From assembly GCA_014381035.1 (NCBI GenBank), contig JACMIS010000665.1:1-6489 (forward strand): DNA of 6,489 bases, in the 5' to 3' direction. This DNA comes from Armatimonadota bacterium (lineage in GTDB: Bacteria; Armatimonadota; Armatimonadia; Armatimonadales; Armatimonadaceae). The position numbers were made by a program, and so were the translations under genes. A model generated the notes under the pieces. The model was not told the origin of the DNA, did no database searches, and was given only the letters and a program-made list of their open reading frames with translations. Positions 1 to 5,827 of the stretch are shown here, piece by piece; position 1 is the stretch's first letter, and each line of letters begins with the position of its first letter.

Positions 1-1
1 C

Positions 2-772
2 GCACTGGACTGCCAGCAGGCACGCGACTACTTGGTGCGGACCGCATTTCAGCCGCTAAAGCGCAGGGATATTCGGACTATCAAAGGGCTTGCCGCCTTC
101 GCCCCGGACGAGGCCTATGCCGCCGCAATACGACTACTGCGCGATGAGGACGAACAAGACCGTATCTACGCGCTCGATTTGCTACTCGATATTGACGTAA
201 CACGGGCGATACCGGAGTTATTCAATCTGCTGGTTGGCGACCGAACGCAGTTGGTGATGCGTCATCGCATCGCGTACGCCCTATCCGAGAAGGTTCGGGC
301 GGGGGACGAGAAAGATGCAACGGCAATTCGTGAACACATCACGGGGCGCACTACATCGCCCGAGCCGCGCGAAAGATGGGGGGCTTGCTTCGTTCTCGGG
401 TTCCTGCCTTTATCGGACGACATATCGCAGGTCGTCCGCGACCTCATTGGAGATCAGGATGTACGGGTCTATGAAGCCGCCTGTGTTACTTGGAACCGTA
501 TGGAAAATGCACGTGCCGTTGGTTTGATCGTCGATTCCTTTTCGGTCGAAGATGATCCCGCCCGGCGTCGGATATTGCTCCGAGCCGCCCTCAAGATTGG
601 TGAACCGGGTGAAACTCAACGTGCCGAAGCACCCGAATGGCTGAATCGCATGGGCGCACGCCTTACTCCTTTGGAATGGCAACAGGCAACCGAAATGCTC
701 AGGAAACGCCGAGACAAGCGCGACGAAAGACTACGCCGGGAAGAGGATAGGGAAACCCGGGAGTTATACTAA
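2..772 (+). CDS. HEAT-repeat protein, 5'-truncated by the window edge
   Basis: The frame is open from the first complete codon at position 2, so the TTG at 32 need not be the true start and the gene probably begins outside the window; 256 residues are visible. The protein is almost entirely helical. Numbering from position 32, paired amphipathic helices recur at about 27-70, 75-105, 112-140 and 143-190, with HEAT-like stretches such as RIYALDLLLDID, RWGACFVLGFL and VRVYEAACVTW. It ends in a very basic and acidic tail (about 223-243, rich in R, K, D and E). HEAT solenoids normally act as protein-protein or nucleic-acid scaffolds; no catalytic motif is visible. It converges on the minus-strand operon with a 146-bp gap and has no evident link to it. 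It could be the C-terminal helical domain of a larger multidomain protein, such as a STAND NTPase or a kinase fusion. The fold call is fairly sure; the function is unknown. Confidence 0.75.
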   Translation, partial: ALDCQQARDYLVRTAFQPLKRRDIRTIKGLAAFAPDEAYAAAIRLLRDEDEQDRIYALDLLLDIDVTRAIPELFNLLVGDRTQLVMRHRIAYALSEKVRAGDEKDATAIREHITGRTTSPEPRERWGACFVLGFLPLSDDISQVVRDLIGDQDVRVYEAACVTWNRMENARAVGLIVDSFSVEDDPARRRILLRAALKIGEPGETQRAEAPEWLNRMGARLTPLEWQQATEMLRKRRDKRDERLRREEDRETRELY

Positions 773-777
773 ACTCC
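760..777 (+). repeat. Inverted repeat spanning the stop codon of the HEAT gene
   Basis: GGAGTT (760-765) and AACTCC (772-777) form a perfect 6-bp stem around a 6-base loop, with the TAA stop (770-772) at the loop/right-arm junction. There is no T-run directly after it, so it is not a standard intrinsic terminator by itself. It may protect the 3' end or assist the A/T-tract repeat at 800-822. Confidence 0.35.
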
Positions 778-799
778 TGACCGCGTCCTAAACCCATTG

Positions 800-822
800 A
801 AAAAAGCGGGTGATTCTTTTTT
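800..822. terminator. Candidate bidirectional terminator between convergent genes
   Basis: AAAAAAG (800-806) and CTTTTTT (816-822) form a perfect 7-bp inverted repeat around a 9-base GC-richer loop (807-815). It lies in the 146-bp gap between the HEAT gene (ends 772) and the convergent XRE-ImmA/IrrE gene (ends 919). Read from either strand a run of six T ends the element, as expected for a shared terminator. The stem lacks the usual GC-rich core; an alternative ACCC (792-795)/GGGT (808-811) pairing gives only four GC-richer pairs. Placement supports the call more than stem strength does. Confidence 0.4.
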
Positions 823-918
823 GATGCGCTCCCACTACCTGACGTGTGTTCAACGCTCTTTGCCGCGCGGTGGATGTCAAGAGAACAACCGGGTTCGTGG
901 CAACATCCCGACATCTTC

Positions 919-2046
919 TTAATAGTTCGCGGAATAGCCCAGTTCGTCAATGGTCAGGTATCTCTGCGGGGTTTCTTCCTGGATCGCCTGGCGGTATTCG
1001 TTGATCGTAGGGATGTAGGCAGCCAACTCCCTCACAGTCAGGTGGACGTCACGTGCCAGGTCCTCCGGGTAAACCCGCTTATCCACCAACCGGTCCAGGA
1101 CCTGCTTGTGGATCGCCGAAGTTTCCCAGTCTAACTTCCCCGGCTCCTGCACACGCCATCCGTTGGTCGAAATCTGCCGGAAGGCGCATTCGTACTGCCA
1201 CTGGGACAGTATGCTGGTGTCCCGGCACCGGCGCACCATCGCCTGCAGGGACACCTTCCACCGCTCTTTCATGTTCAGCAACTGGTTCAGGGTAGGGAAC
1301 TTAGGGCACTCGGAGCGAAACTGGTCGGCGGGCATCAGGAACGACGAGGCGAACCGATCCGCCTCGTTTTCCACTTGCTGGCCGTCCATATCCTCCACAC
1401 GGCGGTGCAGGACAAGGTGTCCCAACTCGTGGCTCAGATCGAAGCGGGCACGCTCACCCCCGCGCGACCGCTGACTCAGCAGCACGAACGGCTGTACGTC
1501 ACGCCAGAACGAAACCGCATCCACGAAAGGCGATTCCTCCTCAAACCAATAAATCTGAACGCCGACGCTTTCCAGTAGATGCACCACGTTGGTCACCGGG
1601 GCTTGTCCGAGTCCCCATTGCGCCCTTAATACCTGCGCGGCTACCTCCGGCGTCTCGCCGTTCAAATCGGGCACCGCCGGGACCGGTAGCCGGAACCGAC
1701 GCGCCAGGGCGGGCGATACGATACATGCGGCGACTTCGCCTGAGGCGGTCGTCTTGTCACGCACCTTGGCGGTCATCGCCCGTCGCGAACGGAACGATAT
1801 TGCCTCCAGCGGGATCGTATCCACCTCGTCCCCGTAGAAAAAAGCGAGCGGGAAGTCCAACGCCTCGGCGATCCTCCGAGCAGTCGCAACCTCCGGTGTG
1901 TGCCGTCCGTCCTCATAGAAAGTGACCATCTGTGCGGTTACGTTCACCGCCCCGGCGAGGTCCTTCTTTGTGAACTCCCGGCGTTGCCTGGCGACAGTCA
2001 GCCTTCGGGGAGAGAACTCCTCCGTCGGGATGTTTGGAATTGACAT
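919..2046 (-). CDS. XRE-family HTH regulator fused to ImmA/IrrE (M78) metallopeptidase
   Basis: This 375-aa protein has two recognisable parts. Residues about 14-68 are a Cro/C1-type helix-turn-helix (LTVARQRREFTKKDLAGAV, then VTFYEDGRHTP and ARRIAEALDFP). Residues about 80-300 are an ImmA/IrrE (COG2856, M78) domain with the usual linker motif around SFRS (84-87), a zinc-binding HELGH (H206, E207, H210) and the downstream ENEADRFASSFLMP (226-239), which supplies the acidic third ligand in this family. Known members cleave or sense a regulator under stress: ImmA acts on ImmR in ICEBs1 and IrrE/PprI on DdrO in Deinococcus. Residues about 300-375 are an extra C-terminal region of unknown role. 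I chose the ATG at 2046 because the open frame above it, back to 2187, overlaps the upstream gene and adds 47 residues without HTH character. That ATG lies one base after the upstream TGA and has no clear Shine-Dalgarno, so translation is probably coupled. It may autoregulate the promoter at 2835-2864. The family call is firm; the target is unknown. Confidence 0.92.
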   Translation of the reverse strand: MSIPNIPTEEFSPRRLTVARQRREFTKKDLAGAVNVTAQMVTFYEDGRHTPEVATARRIAEALDFPLAFFYGDEVDTIPLEAISFRSRRAMTAKVRDKTTASGEVAACIVSPALARRFRLPVPAVPDLNGETPEVAAQVLRAQWGLGQAPVTNVVHLLESVGVQIYWFEEESPFVDAVSFWRDVQPFVLLSQRSRGGERARFDLSHELGHLVLHRRVEDMDGQQVENEADRFASSFLMPADQFRSECPKFPTLNQLLNMKERWKVSLQAMVRRCRDTSILSQWQYECAFRQISTNGWRVQEPGKLDWETSAIHKQVLDRLVDKRVYPEDLARDVHLTVRELAAYIPTINEYRQAIQEETPQRYLTIDELGYSANY

Positions 2047-2047
2047 G

Positions 2048-2809
2048 TCAGTTTTCGGGCGACGCTGTGCGCTGGATATGTGACGGGTCCGACCATTCCA
2101 GCCTTTCGGCATCCTCGTCATGCTCCTCAACCACCGGGGTGAATACCGGTCCCTGCGGAAGGTCGGCGACGCTCTGAGCAACCTCAAACGGTTTGCCGGA
2201 CCACACGGTGTGGCACTCGATCCCGCAATCGAATACGGTACCCGTTTTGTTTAAAGCCTCCGGCAGCGCAACATGAATGGTCAAAACCATGTCGTCATCC
2301 CTGCCTTCGATCTCCCAGCAAACCCAAAAATTCTTGAAGATCGCACCGGGGTCACCCGGCTCGATTTCCGAGGAATCGCCCTCTGTTTCGACTTCCAACA
2401 GGCTCAACTGCCGCCCCCAAGCGGTGCTGTTTCCAACGACTAAACGACGACCATCCGACCCCTTCGGGTTCACTTTGAGGAGTCTGACATCTCCCTTCTT
2501 AATCAGGGTACCCTTGCACGCGAGGATGCGGATCGGTTGTTCGTAGCGGTCCGGGTCCTCGCACTCCAACCGCACCTGGCACCCTATGTCATTCCGCCCG
2601 AATCCGAACTCGGAAAGAAGATCGGTCAAGTTTTCGACGACGTTGCCGTACCGCTGCATCCCGTGATCGTTCAGCGGGCGCTTGGTATTATAGGTGTCTC
2701 TGGCACGACGCACAGCCTCCTGGACGGCGCGGACGATCTCCGCGACGACCTCGTGGTCATCGGTAATTTCCTGGTGGTGTGGGCGGAGTTTCGGTTGGAC
2801 GGTGATCAT
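2048..2809 (-). CDS. Unrecognised 253-aa protein, first gene of the XRE-ImmA/IrrE operon
   Basis: I do not recognise this family. The start is the ATG at 2809, preceded by a good Shine-Dalgarno (2817-2822, 7-base spacer) and a strong promoter, so expression is well supported. The N-terminal 70 residues look helical (DHEVVAEIVRAVQEAVRRARDTYN at about 18-41, then NVVENLTDLLSEFGF at 56-70). The rest looks like a beta-rich or mixed domain with six cysteines (77, 83, 98, 164, 195, 199), including CGIECH at 195-200. No enzymatic signature, signal peptide or membrane segment is visible, so it is probably cytosolic. The acidic tail (about 226-240, rich in E and D) is notable. The stop overlaps the translational start region of the XRE-ImmA/IrrE gene with one intervening base, which implies matched synthesis. 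By position it could be the toxin, the sensor or the protease substrate of a two-gene module; this is inference from context, not from homology. Confidence 0.85.
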   Translation of the reverse strand: MITVQPKLRPHHQEITDDHEVVAEIVRAVQEAVRRARDTYNTKRPLNDHGMQRYGNVVENLTDLLSEFGFGRNDIGCQVRLECEDPDRYEQPIRILACKGTLIKKGDVRLLKVNPKGSDGRRLVVGNSTAWGRQLSLLEVETEGDSSEIEPGDPGAIFKNFWVCWEIEGRDDDMVLTIHVALPEALNKTGTVFDCGIECHTVWSGKPFEVAQSVADLPQGPVFTPVVEEHDEDAERLEWSDPSHIQRTASPEN

Positions 2810-2816
2810 TGTAGAA

Positions 2817-2822
2817 CCTCTC
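2817..2822 (-). promoter_or_regulatory. Shine-Dalgarno site of the 253-aa gene
   Basis: On the minus strand GAGAGG ends 7 bases before the ATG at 2809. It fixes the start of the operon's first gene and contrasts with the absence of such a site before the second gene, consistent with translational coupling. Confidence 0.75.
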
Positions 2823-2834
2823 GTTGATTACGGG

Positions 2835-2864
2835 ATTATAACTGCAAAGTATCAAGCGTGTCAA
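2835..2864 (-). promoter_or_regulatory. Near-perfect sigma70-type promoter of the minus-strand operon
   Basis: On the minus strand an exact TTGACA (2864-2859) is followed after 18 bp by an exact TATAAT (2840-2835). Transcription would begin near 2828, leaving a leader of about 19 bases before the ATG at 2809. Both hexamers are full consensus with a near-optimal spacer, implying a strong promoter that needs repression. This fits an operon that encodes its own XRE regulator. The AT-rich DNA at 2866-2920 just upstream could add an UP-element effect. Confidence 0.8.
2849..2864. promoter_or_regulatory. Candidate operator: tandem heptamers inside the minus-strand promoter
   Basis: GTATCAA (2849-2855) and GTGTCAA (2858-2864) are direct repeats 9 bp apart that differ at one base. 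The second overlaps the -35 hexamer and the first lies in the spacer. A protein bound here would block RNA polymerase, as XRE repressors often do. A related longer copy (GTATCAAACGCG, 3069-3080) matches 2849-2860 at 10 of 12 bases. The site is inferred; no binding data can be read from sequence. Confidence 0.35.
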
Positions 2865-2926
2865 GAAAAAGTGATAGGAAATTTTAGTTTGGCAGATTTA
2901 ACGCGTTGAATATTTTTGGTTGTTAT

Positions 2927-2954
2927 GTCTGTAGGGTTGCGTATCGATACAGAC
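2927..2954. repeat. Inverted repeat GTCTGTA/TACAGAC enclosing a palindrome
   Basis: GTCTGTA (2927-2933) and TACAGAC (2948-2954) form a perfect 7-bp inverted repeat with a 14-base loop. A 10-bp perfect palindrome, GTATCGATAC (2941-2950), overlaps the loop and the right arm, so the two pairings exclude each other. It could be an operator or part of a structured RNA. Confidence 0.4.
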
Positions 2955-2994
2955 GCCAAACTTCCATCATGCTCCGTCGCGGGGTTTGATTGGC
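2955..2994. repeat. Imperfect inverted repeat GCCAAAC / GTTTGATTGGC
   Basis: GCC-AAAC (2955-2961) can pair with GTTT (2984-2987) and GGC (2992-2994) if GATT (2988-2991) bulges out; alternatively GCCAA pairs with TTGGC (2990-2994). It abuts the 2927-2954 repeat directly, so the two could be consecutive stems in one transcript. Weak by itself. Confidence 0.25.
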
Positions 2995-3031
2995 ATTTAG
3001 GTACGTAGCGAGCAGGTAGTGCTTTCTCACC

Positions 3032-3084
3032 CGCCGAGTGGTGTCTCCGGCGTTTCGCGCCTGACAGGGTATCAAACGCGCCGG
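3032..3084. repeat. Two overlapping, mutually exclusive GC-rich stems
   Basis: Stem A pairs CGCCGAG (3032-3038) with CTCCGGCG (3045-3052) with one bulged base and a 6-base loop. Stem B pairs CCGGCGTTT (3047-3055) with AAA (3074-3076) and CGCCGG (3079-3084), with a 2-base bulge. The segment 3047-3052 belongs to both, so only one can form at a time. Such alternative pairings are seen in attenuators and structured RNAs, but by-eye pairings in GC-rich DNA are easy to find by chance. Confidence 0.3.
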
Positions 3085-3206
3085 ATAGTGTGGGCTACCC
3101 CTAACGAAAACATTTATTTTTAATCTTTCCGTTTTTGTGCAACTCTGCTGAGTATATCCCAGGCTGCGATGTGATTCAGGAGTGCCGGTTTGTTAGATGT
3201 GCGTTG

Positions 3207-3223
3207 TTGATTCACGGAATCAA
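3207..3223. promoter_or_regulatory. Candidate operator palindrome upstream of the KAP NTPase gene
   Basis: TTGATTC (3207-3213), ACG, GAATCAA (3217-3223) is a perfect 7-bp inverted repeat with a 3-base centre, about 35 bases before the KAP start codon. Its TTGATT could also serve as a weak -35 hexamer for a TACTAT -10 at 3229-3234 (16-bp spacer, each 4 of 6 to consensus), although that would start transcription very close to the Shine-Dalgarno. The half-site resembles those in the opposing promoter (2849-2864). Confidence 0.45.
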
Positions 3224-3239
3224 GTATTTACTATGAACA

Positions 3240-3248
3240 GGGGGGAGG
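3240..3248 (+). promoter_or_regulatory. Strong Shine-Dalgarno of the KAP NTPase gene
   Basis: GGGGGGAGG ends 9 bases before the ATG at 3258. It favours that start over the in-frame ATGs at 3273 and 3294, which lie too far downstream to use it, although those starts cannot be fully excluded. Confidence 0.65.
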
Positions 3249-3257
3249 TCTGGTGGG

Positions 3258-5543
3258 ATGGACGACGGCGAAATGGGAGATGTGCGTAACGGGATGTACG
3301 GGGTAACGCTATCGTCGGACGCGGCGATTCAAAGTCGGGCGGCTGACATCTTGGGGCGACGGCGTTTCGCCGAGCGGATGGCGGCGACCATCCGCGACCG
3401 GGTCGGCGAGGAGAGCGTCGTGATCGCGCTCATGGGACCCTGGGGGTGTGGCAAGACGAGCATCAAGAACATGGTCATCGAGTCCCTCGCGGAGGACCCG
3501 GACACTAAGCCGCACGTGGTCGAGTTTGAACCGTGGTTGTGGAGAAATCAGGAGGACCTGACCGCAGCGTTCTTCCGCGAGGTCGGTATCGCCCTCGGGC
3601 GAGAAGACGCGGCGGGTGACGGGGAGGCGCGAGCCGCCAAATGGAATCGCTACGCAGCGAACTTCGCTGTCGGTGCCACCGCCCTAAAGGCACTCGCGGG
3701 CTTCGCCACATTCGCGTCGACGGGGGACCCGGTTCTTGCCGCTACGGTGGTTGCGGCAGGCAAACTGGGTGATGTCGCTGACCCCATGAAGAAAGGCAGC
3801 GAGGCTCTCGCCGCGCAGGCTGCGGGCGCGAAGAAGACTCTCGCTGAACAGCGCACGGAGTTGCGGGCGTCTCTGCTCGAACTGGAGCGTCCCGTTCTTG
3901 TGGTCATGGACGATCTCGACCGGCTCACTGCCTCCGAGATTCCGCTGATCTTCCAACTGGTAAAGGCGAACGCGAACTTCCCGAACATCGTCTACCTACT
4001 CCTGTTCCAGCGCGAGTCGGTCGAGCGAAGCCTGGATTCTGTCGCGCCGGGTGGGGGGAACTATGCCGGACGCGAGTACCTGGAGAAGATCGTCCAGGTA
4101 CCGTTCGACGTGCCGCTCGCGCCCAAGGGCACCCTGCATGACGCAATCGGGCGCGGTTTGACGGACGCGCTCGGCCCGGAACTCGACCGCCGGGTTGAGA
4201 ACGACCGCCGCTGGCGCAACCTACTCGGCACCCGGTTGCTCGACTACTTCGAGAACCTGCGCGACGTGCGTCGGTTCCTGAACGCGTTCTCGTTTACAGT
4301 CGGCATGTTTCGGGGCGAGGGCGACTCCTTCGAGGTCAACCCGATGGACCTGCTCGCGCTGGAGGTGATCCGATTCTTCGAGCCGGACGTTTACGCCCGG
4401 CTCCCTATTATGAAGCGGAGATTACTTGAGCCGAAGGGCGACTACACTTACACAAAGCAGGAGGAAGAGGTCGTACGTGCGGATATGAGGGCACTACTGG
4501 AGTCGGCGACACCGCGCCACCGCGACTCCCTGCGCGAGATGCTCAAAGATCTTTTTCCCGCCGGGGCGTGGTCGTTCCACGAAGACAAGCAACCTTACTG
4601 GCTGGGGTCGGTCGCAACACGCGAGGCACTCCGCGAACTCCACGCCTGTCACCCGGCATTCTTCGACCGCTATTTCCATCTCGCAGTGCCCCAGGACGAC
4701 CTTCCTCAGGCGGACTTGAACCGCCTCCTCGCCGCGACCGGCGACGGCGACCGGCTATTGGGAATACTTCGGGAACTGGCGCGGCGAGGCGTGCTACCGG
4801 TCGCCCTGGACCGCTTCGCGTCGTACGCGGACGAGATCAACCTTGATGACTCCTGGAATGTGGTTTCGGTACTATTGTCGCTGGACCCGGAATTGATCAG
4901 ATCCAAAAGCGACATGATGCACTTCGATAGCCGTGACGCGACGGTGGCATCCTTCATCAAAGACCTCCTGCTACGCGACGAGGATGTCCAGCGGCGTAGC
5001 AAACTCTTGCGCCGTGCTTTGGAAGAAGCAGAGACACTATGGTTGCCGTGCTACGCCGCCCACTGGGACGAACGGGATGAGGAGGCACTCAAACGGCGGA
5101 GCGAGTTCGTAATGACCGAGGACGACGTAGCGGCGGCACTGCGTGCATGCGCCGACCGCATCCGAACCGCCGGGGAAACCGGCGACTTGGAACGTCACCC
5201 GATGCTGGCAGCCTTGCTGTACCGGTGGCGTGCGTGGGGGGACGCGAGGGAGATGCAATCGTACGTCAACCGGCTCGTCGAAACTGAACTGGGGTTGATA
5301 CGGTTTCTGACAGCCTGGGTTAGCGTATCACACGAGAGCAACAGTAGCGACCGGATAAGCCACCCCAAAAAGTTCGTCAACCTCACATCAGTCGGGGAGT
5401 TCATCGCGGTCGATTCGTTGGCGGAAAAGGTCAGGGTGCTGATCGCCAATCCACCGACCGATGGTTTCGGTACGGACGGTCAGGAGGCGGCGGCTCTCTT
5501 CCTCGACACGCTCGCCCGTGGGAACGGTGGGAGTGACTCCTGA
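3258..5543 (+). CDS. KAP-family P-loop NTPase, candidate phage-defence protein
   Basis: This 761-aa protein has the KAP signature in order. A lead-in helix is followed by Walker A GPWGCGKTS (residues 60-68), then the family's FEPWLWRNQEDL block (90-101; other members have F-x-x-W at this place). An insertion with two modestly hydrophobic stretches follows (about 132-153 and 157-172), where KAP proteins typically carry a membrane hairpin; here it is Ala/Gly-rich, so membrane insertion is doubtful. A charged helix (178-210) precedes Walker B PVLVVMDDLDRL (212-223), then YLEKIVQVPFDVP (273-285) and ENLRDVRRFLNAF (332-344), a conserved arginine-containing motif. Residues about 400-761 are a helical C-terminal region I do not recognise. 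All NTPase motifs are intact, so it should bind and hydrolyse NTP. Known KAP members include PifA of plasmid F (T7 exclusion) and animal Kidins220. It is transcribed divergently from the XRE-ImmA/IrrE operon and is followed by small hairpins. The family is firm; the defence role is inference. Confidence 0.92.
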   Translation: MDDGEMGDVRNGMYGVTLSSDAAIQSRAADILGRRRFAERMAATIRDRVGEESVVIALMGPWGCGKTSIKNMVIESLAEDPDTKPHVVEFEPWLWRNQEDLTAAFFREVGIALGREDAAGDGEARAAKWNRYAANFAVGATALKALAGFATFASTGDPVLAATVVAAGKLGDVADPMKKGSEALAAQAAGAKKTLAEQRTELRASLLELERPVLVVMDDLDRLTASEIPLIFQLVKANANFPNIVYLLLFQRESVERSLDSVAPGGGNYAGREYLEKIVQVPFDVPLAPKGTLHDAIGRGLTDALGPELDRRVENDRRWRNLLGTRLLDYFENLRDVRRFLNAFSFTVGMFRGEGDSFEVNPMDLLALEVIRFFEPDVYARLPIMKRRLLEPKGDYTYTKQEEEVVRADMRALLESATPRHRDSLREMLKDLFPAGAWSFHEDKQPYWLGSVATREALRELHACHPAFFDRYFHLAVPQDDLPQADLNRLLAATGDGDRLLGILRELARRGVLPVALDRFASYADEINLDDSWNVVSVLLSLDPELIRSKSDMMHFDSRDATVASFIKDLLLRDEDVQRRSKLLRRALEEAETLWLPCYAAHWDERDEEALKRRSEFVMTEDDVAAALRACADRIRTAGETGDLERHPMLAALLYRWRAWGDAREMQSYVNRLVETELGLIRFLTAWVSVSHESNSSDRISHPKKFVNLTSVGEFIAVDSLAEKVRVLIANPPTDGFGTDGQEAAALFLDTLARGNGGSDS

Positions 5544-5582
5544 CAGGCTGACGTGTCAGTATCGGGTACAGTGCAAACACTG
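5540..5582 (+). terminator. Paired small hairpins at the 3' end of the KAP gene
   Basis: CTGACA (5540-5545) and TGTCAG (5554-5559) make a perfect 6-bp stem with an 8-base loop that includes the TGA stop codon in its left arm. Ten bases later CAGTG (5569-5573) and CACTG (5578-5582) make a 5-bp stem with a CAAA loop. Neither is followed by a clean T-run (GATCTTTAGAAATT comes later), so termination here is plausible but weak. Confidence 0.3.
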
Positions 5583-5827
5583 AGGAATTAGATCTTTAGA
5601 AATTAAACATCTGATCGACGTCCGGCCTCGCCAGTCCTATTATTCGGCACTTTGAAGCCGACGCATATAATTTGACCACCTCATTCCCGAGGGGATGTTC
5701 TTGCCACTACATCTGGGATCGAATGTCTGCCCGCAAACAACGCCTCCGGGCACGGAGCCAATAAGCAGCGCGGATGCTTTCGTCACCTGAAAATGCTGTT
5801 ACGTTAGGGCGAATATTCCGCCTCGCG
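5544..5827. other. Noncoding gap between the KAP gene and the convergent TSUP gene
   Basis: No convincing gene lies in these 284 bases. They hold the two hairpins above, an AT-rich stretch (5583-5612), an exact TATAAT (5666-5671) without a credible -35 partner, and a CATTCC/GGGATG stem with a CGAG loop (5682-5697, one G-T pair) followed by TTCTTG. The convergent arrangement of the flanking genes means only termination signals are expected here. Confidence 0.5.

Larger units (their letters stand above)
2810..3257. other. Divergent intergenic region with structured, AT-rich DNA
   Basis: About 450 bases separate the minus-strand operon from the KAP NTPase gene. From 2810 to 2864 it holds the Shine-Dalgarno and promoter of the operon. 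From about 2866 to 2925, and again at 3108-3140, it is strongly AT-rich. From 2927 to 3084 it holds several inverted repeats, described separately. From 3200 to 3257 it holds a palindrome and the KAP Shine-Dalgarno. I see no convincing protein gene in it. The length is more than two simple promoters need, so a noncoding RNA or a complex operator region is possible. Confidence 0.6.

Noticed and set aside
844..1134. Plus-strand open frame of 96 aa
   Set aside because: It is mostly antisense to the C-terminal end of the XRE-ImmA/IrrE gene and shows no recognisable motif.
2047..2187. 47-residue N-terminal extension of the XRE-ImmA/IrrE protein
   Set aside because: It overlaps the 253-aa gene in another frame, is Arg/Pro-rich without HTH character, and the ATG at 2046 directly after the upstream stop fits family length and operon coupling.
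2537..2827. Plus-strand open frame of 96 aa
   Set aside because: It is antisense to the well-supported 253-aa gene and runs through that gene's start and Shine-Dalgarno region; no family features are visible.
2925..3008. Small plus-strand open frame of 27 codons in the divergent region
   Set aside because: There is no Shine-Dalgarno before its ATG and no hydrophobic toxin-like pattern; it overlaps inverted repeats that explain the sequence equally well.
2927..3084. Retron-type noncoding RNA or CRISPR array
   Set aside because: No reverse transcriptase gene is in the window, and there are no regularly spaced direct repeats; the inverted repeats alone do not support either.
5666..5671. Exact TATAAT in the gap after the KAP gene
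   Set aside because: No acceptable -35 hexamer at 16-18 bp and no gene downstream in the same direction; a chance match in AT-rich DNA is likelier.
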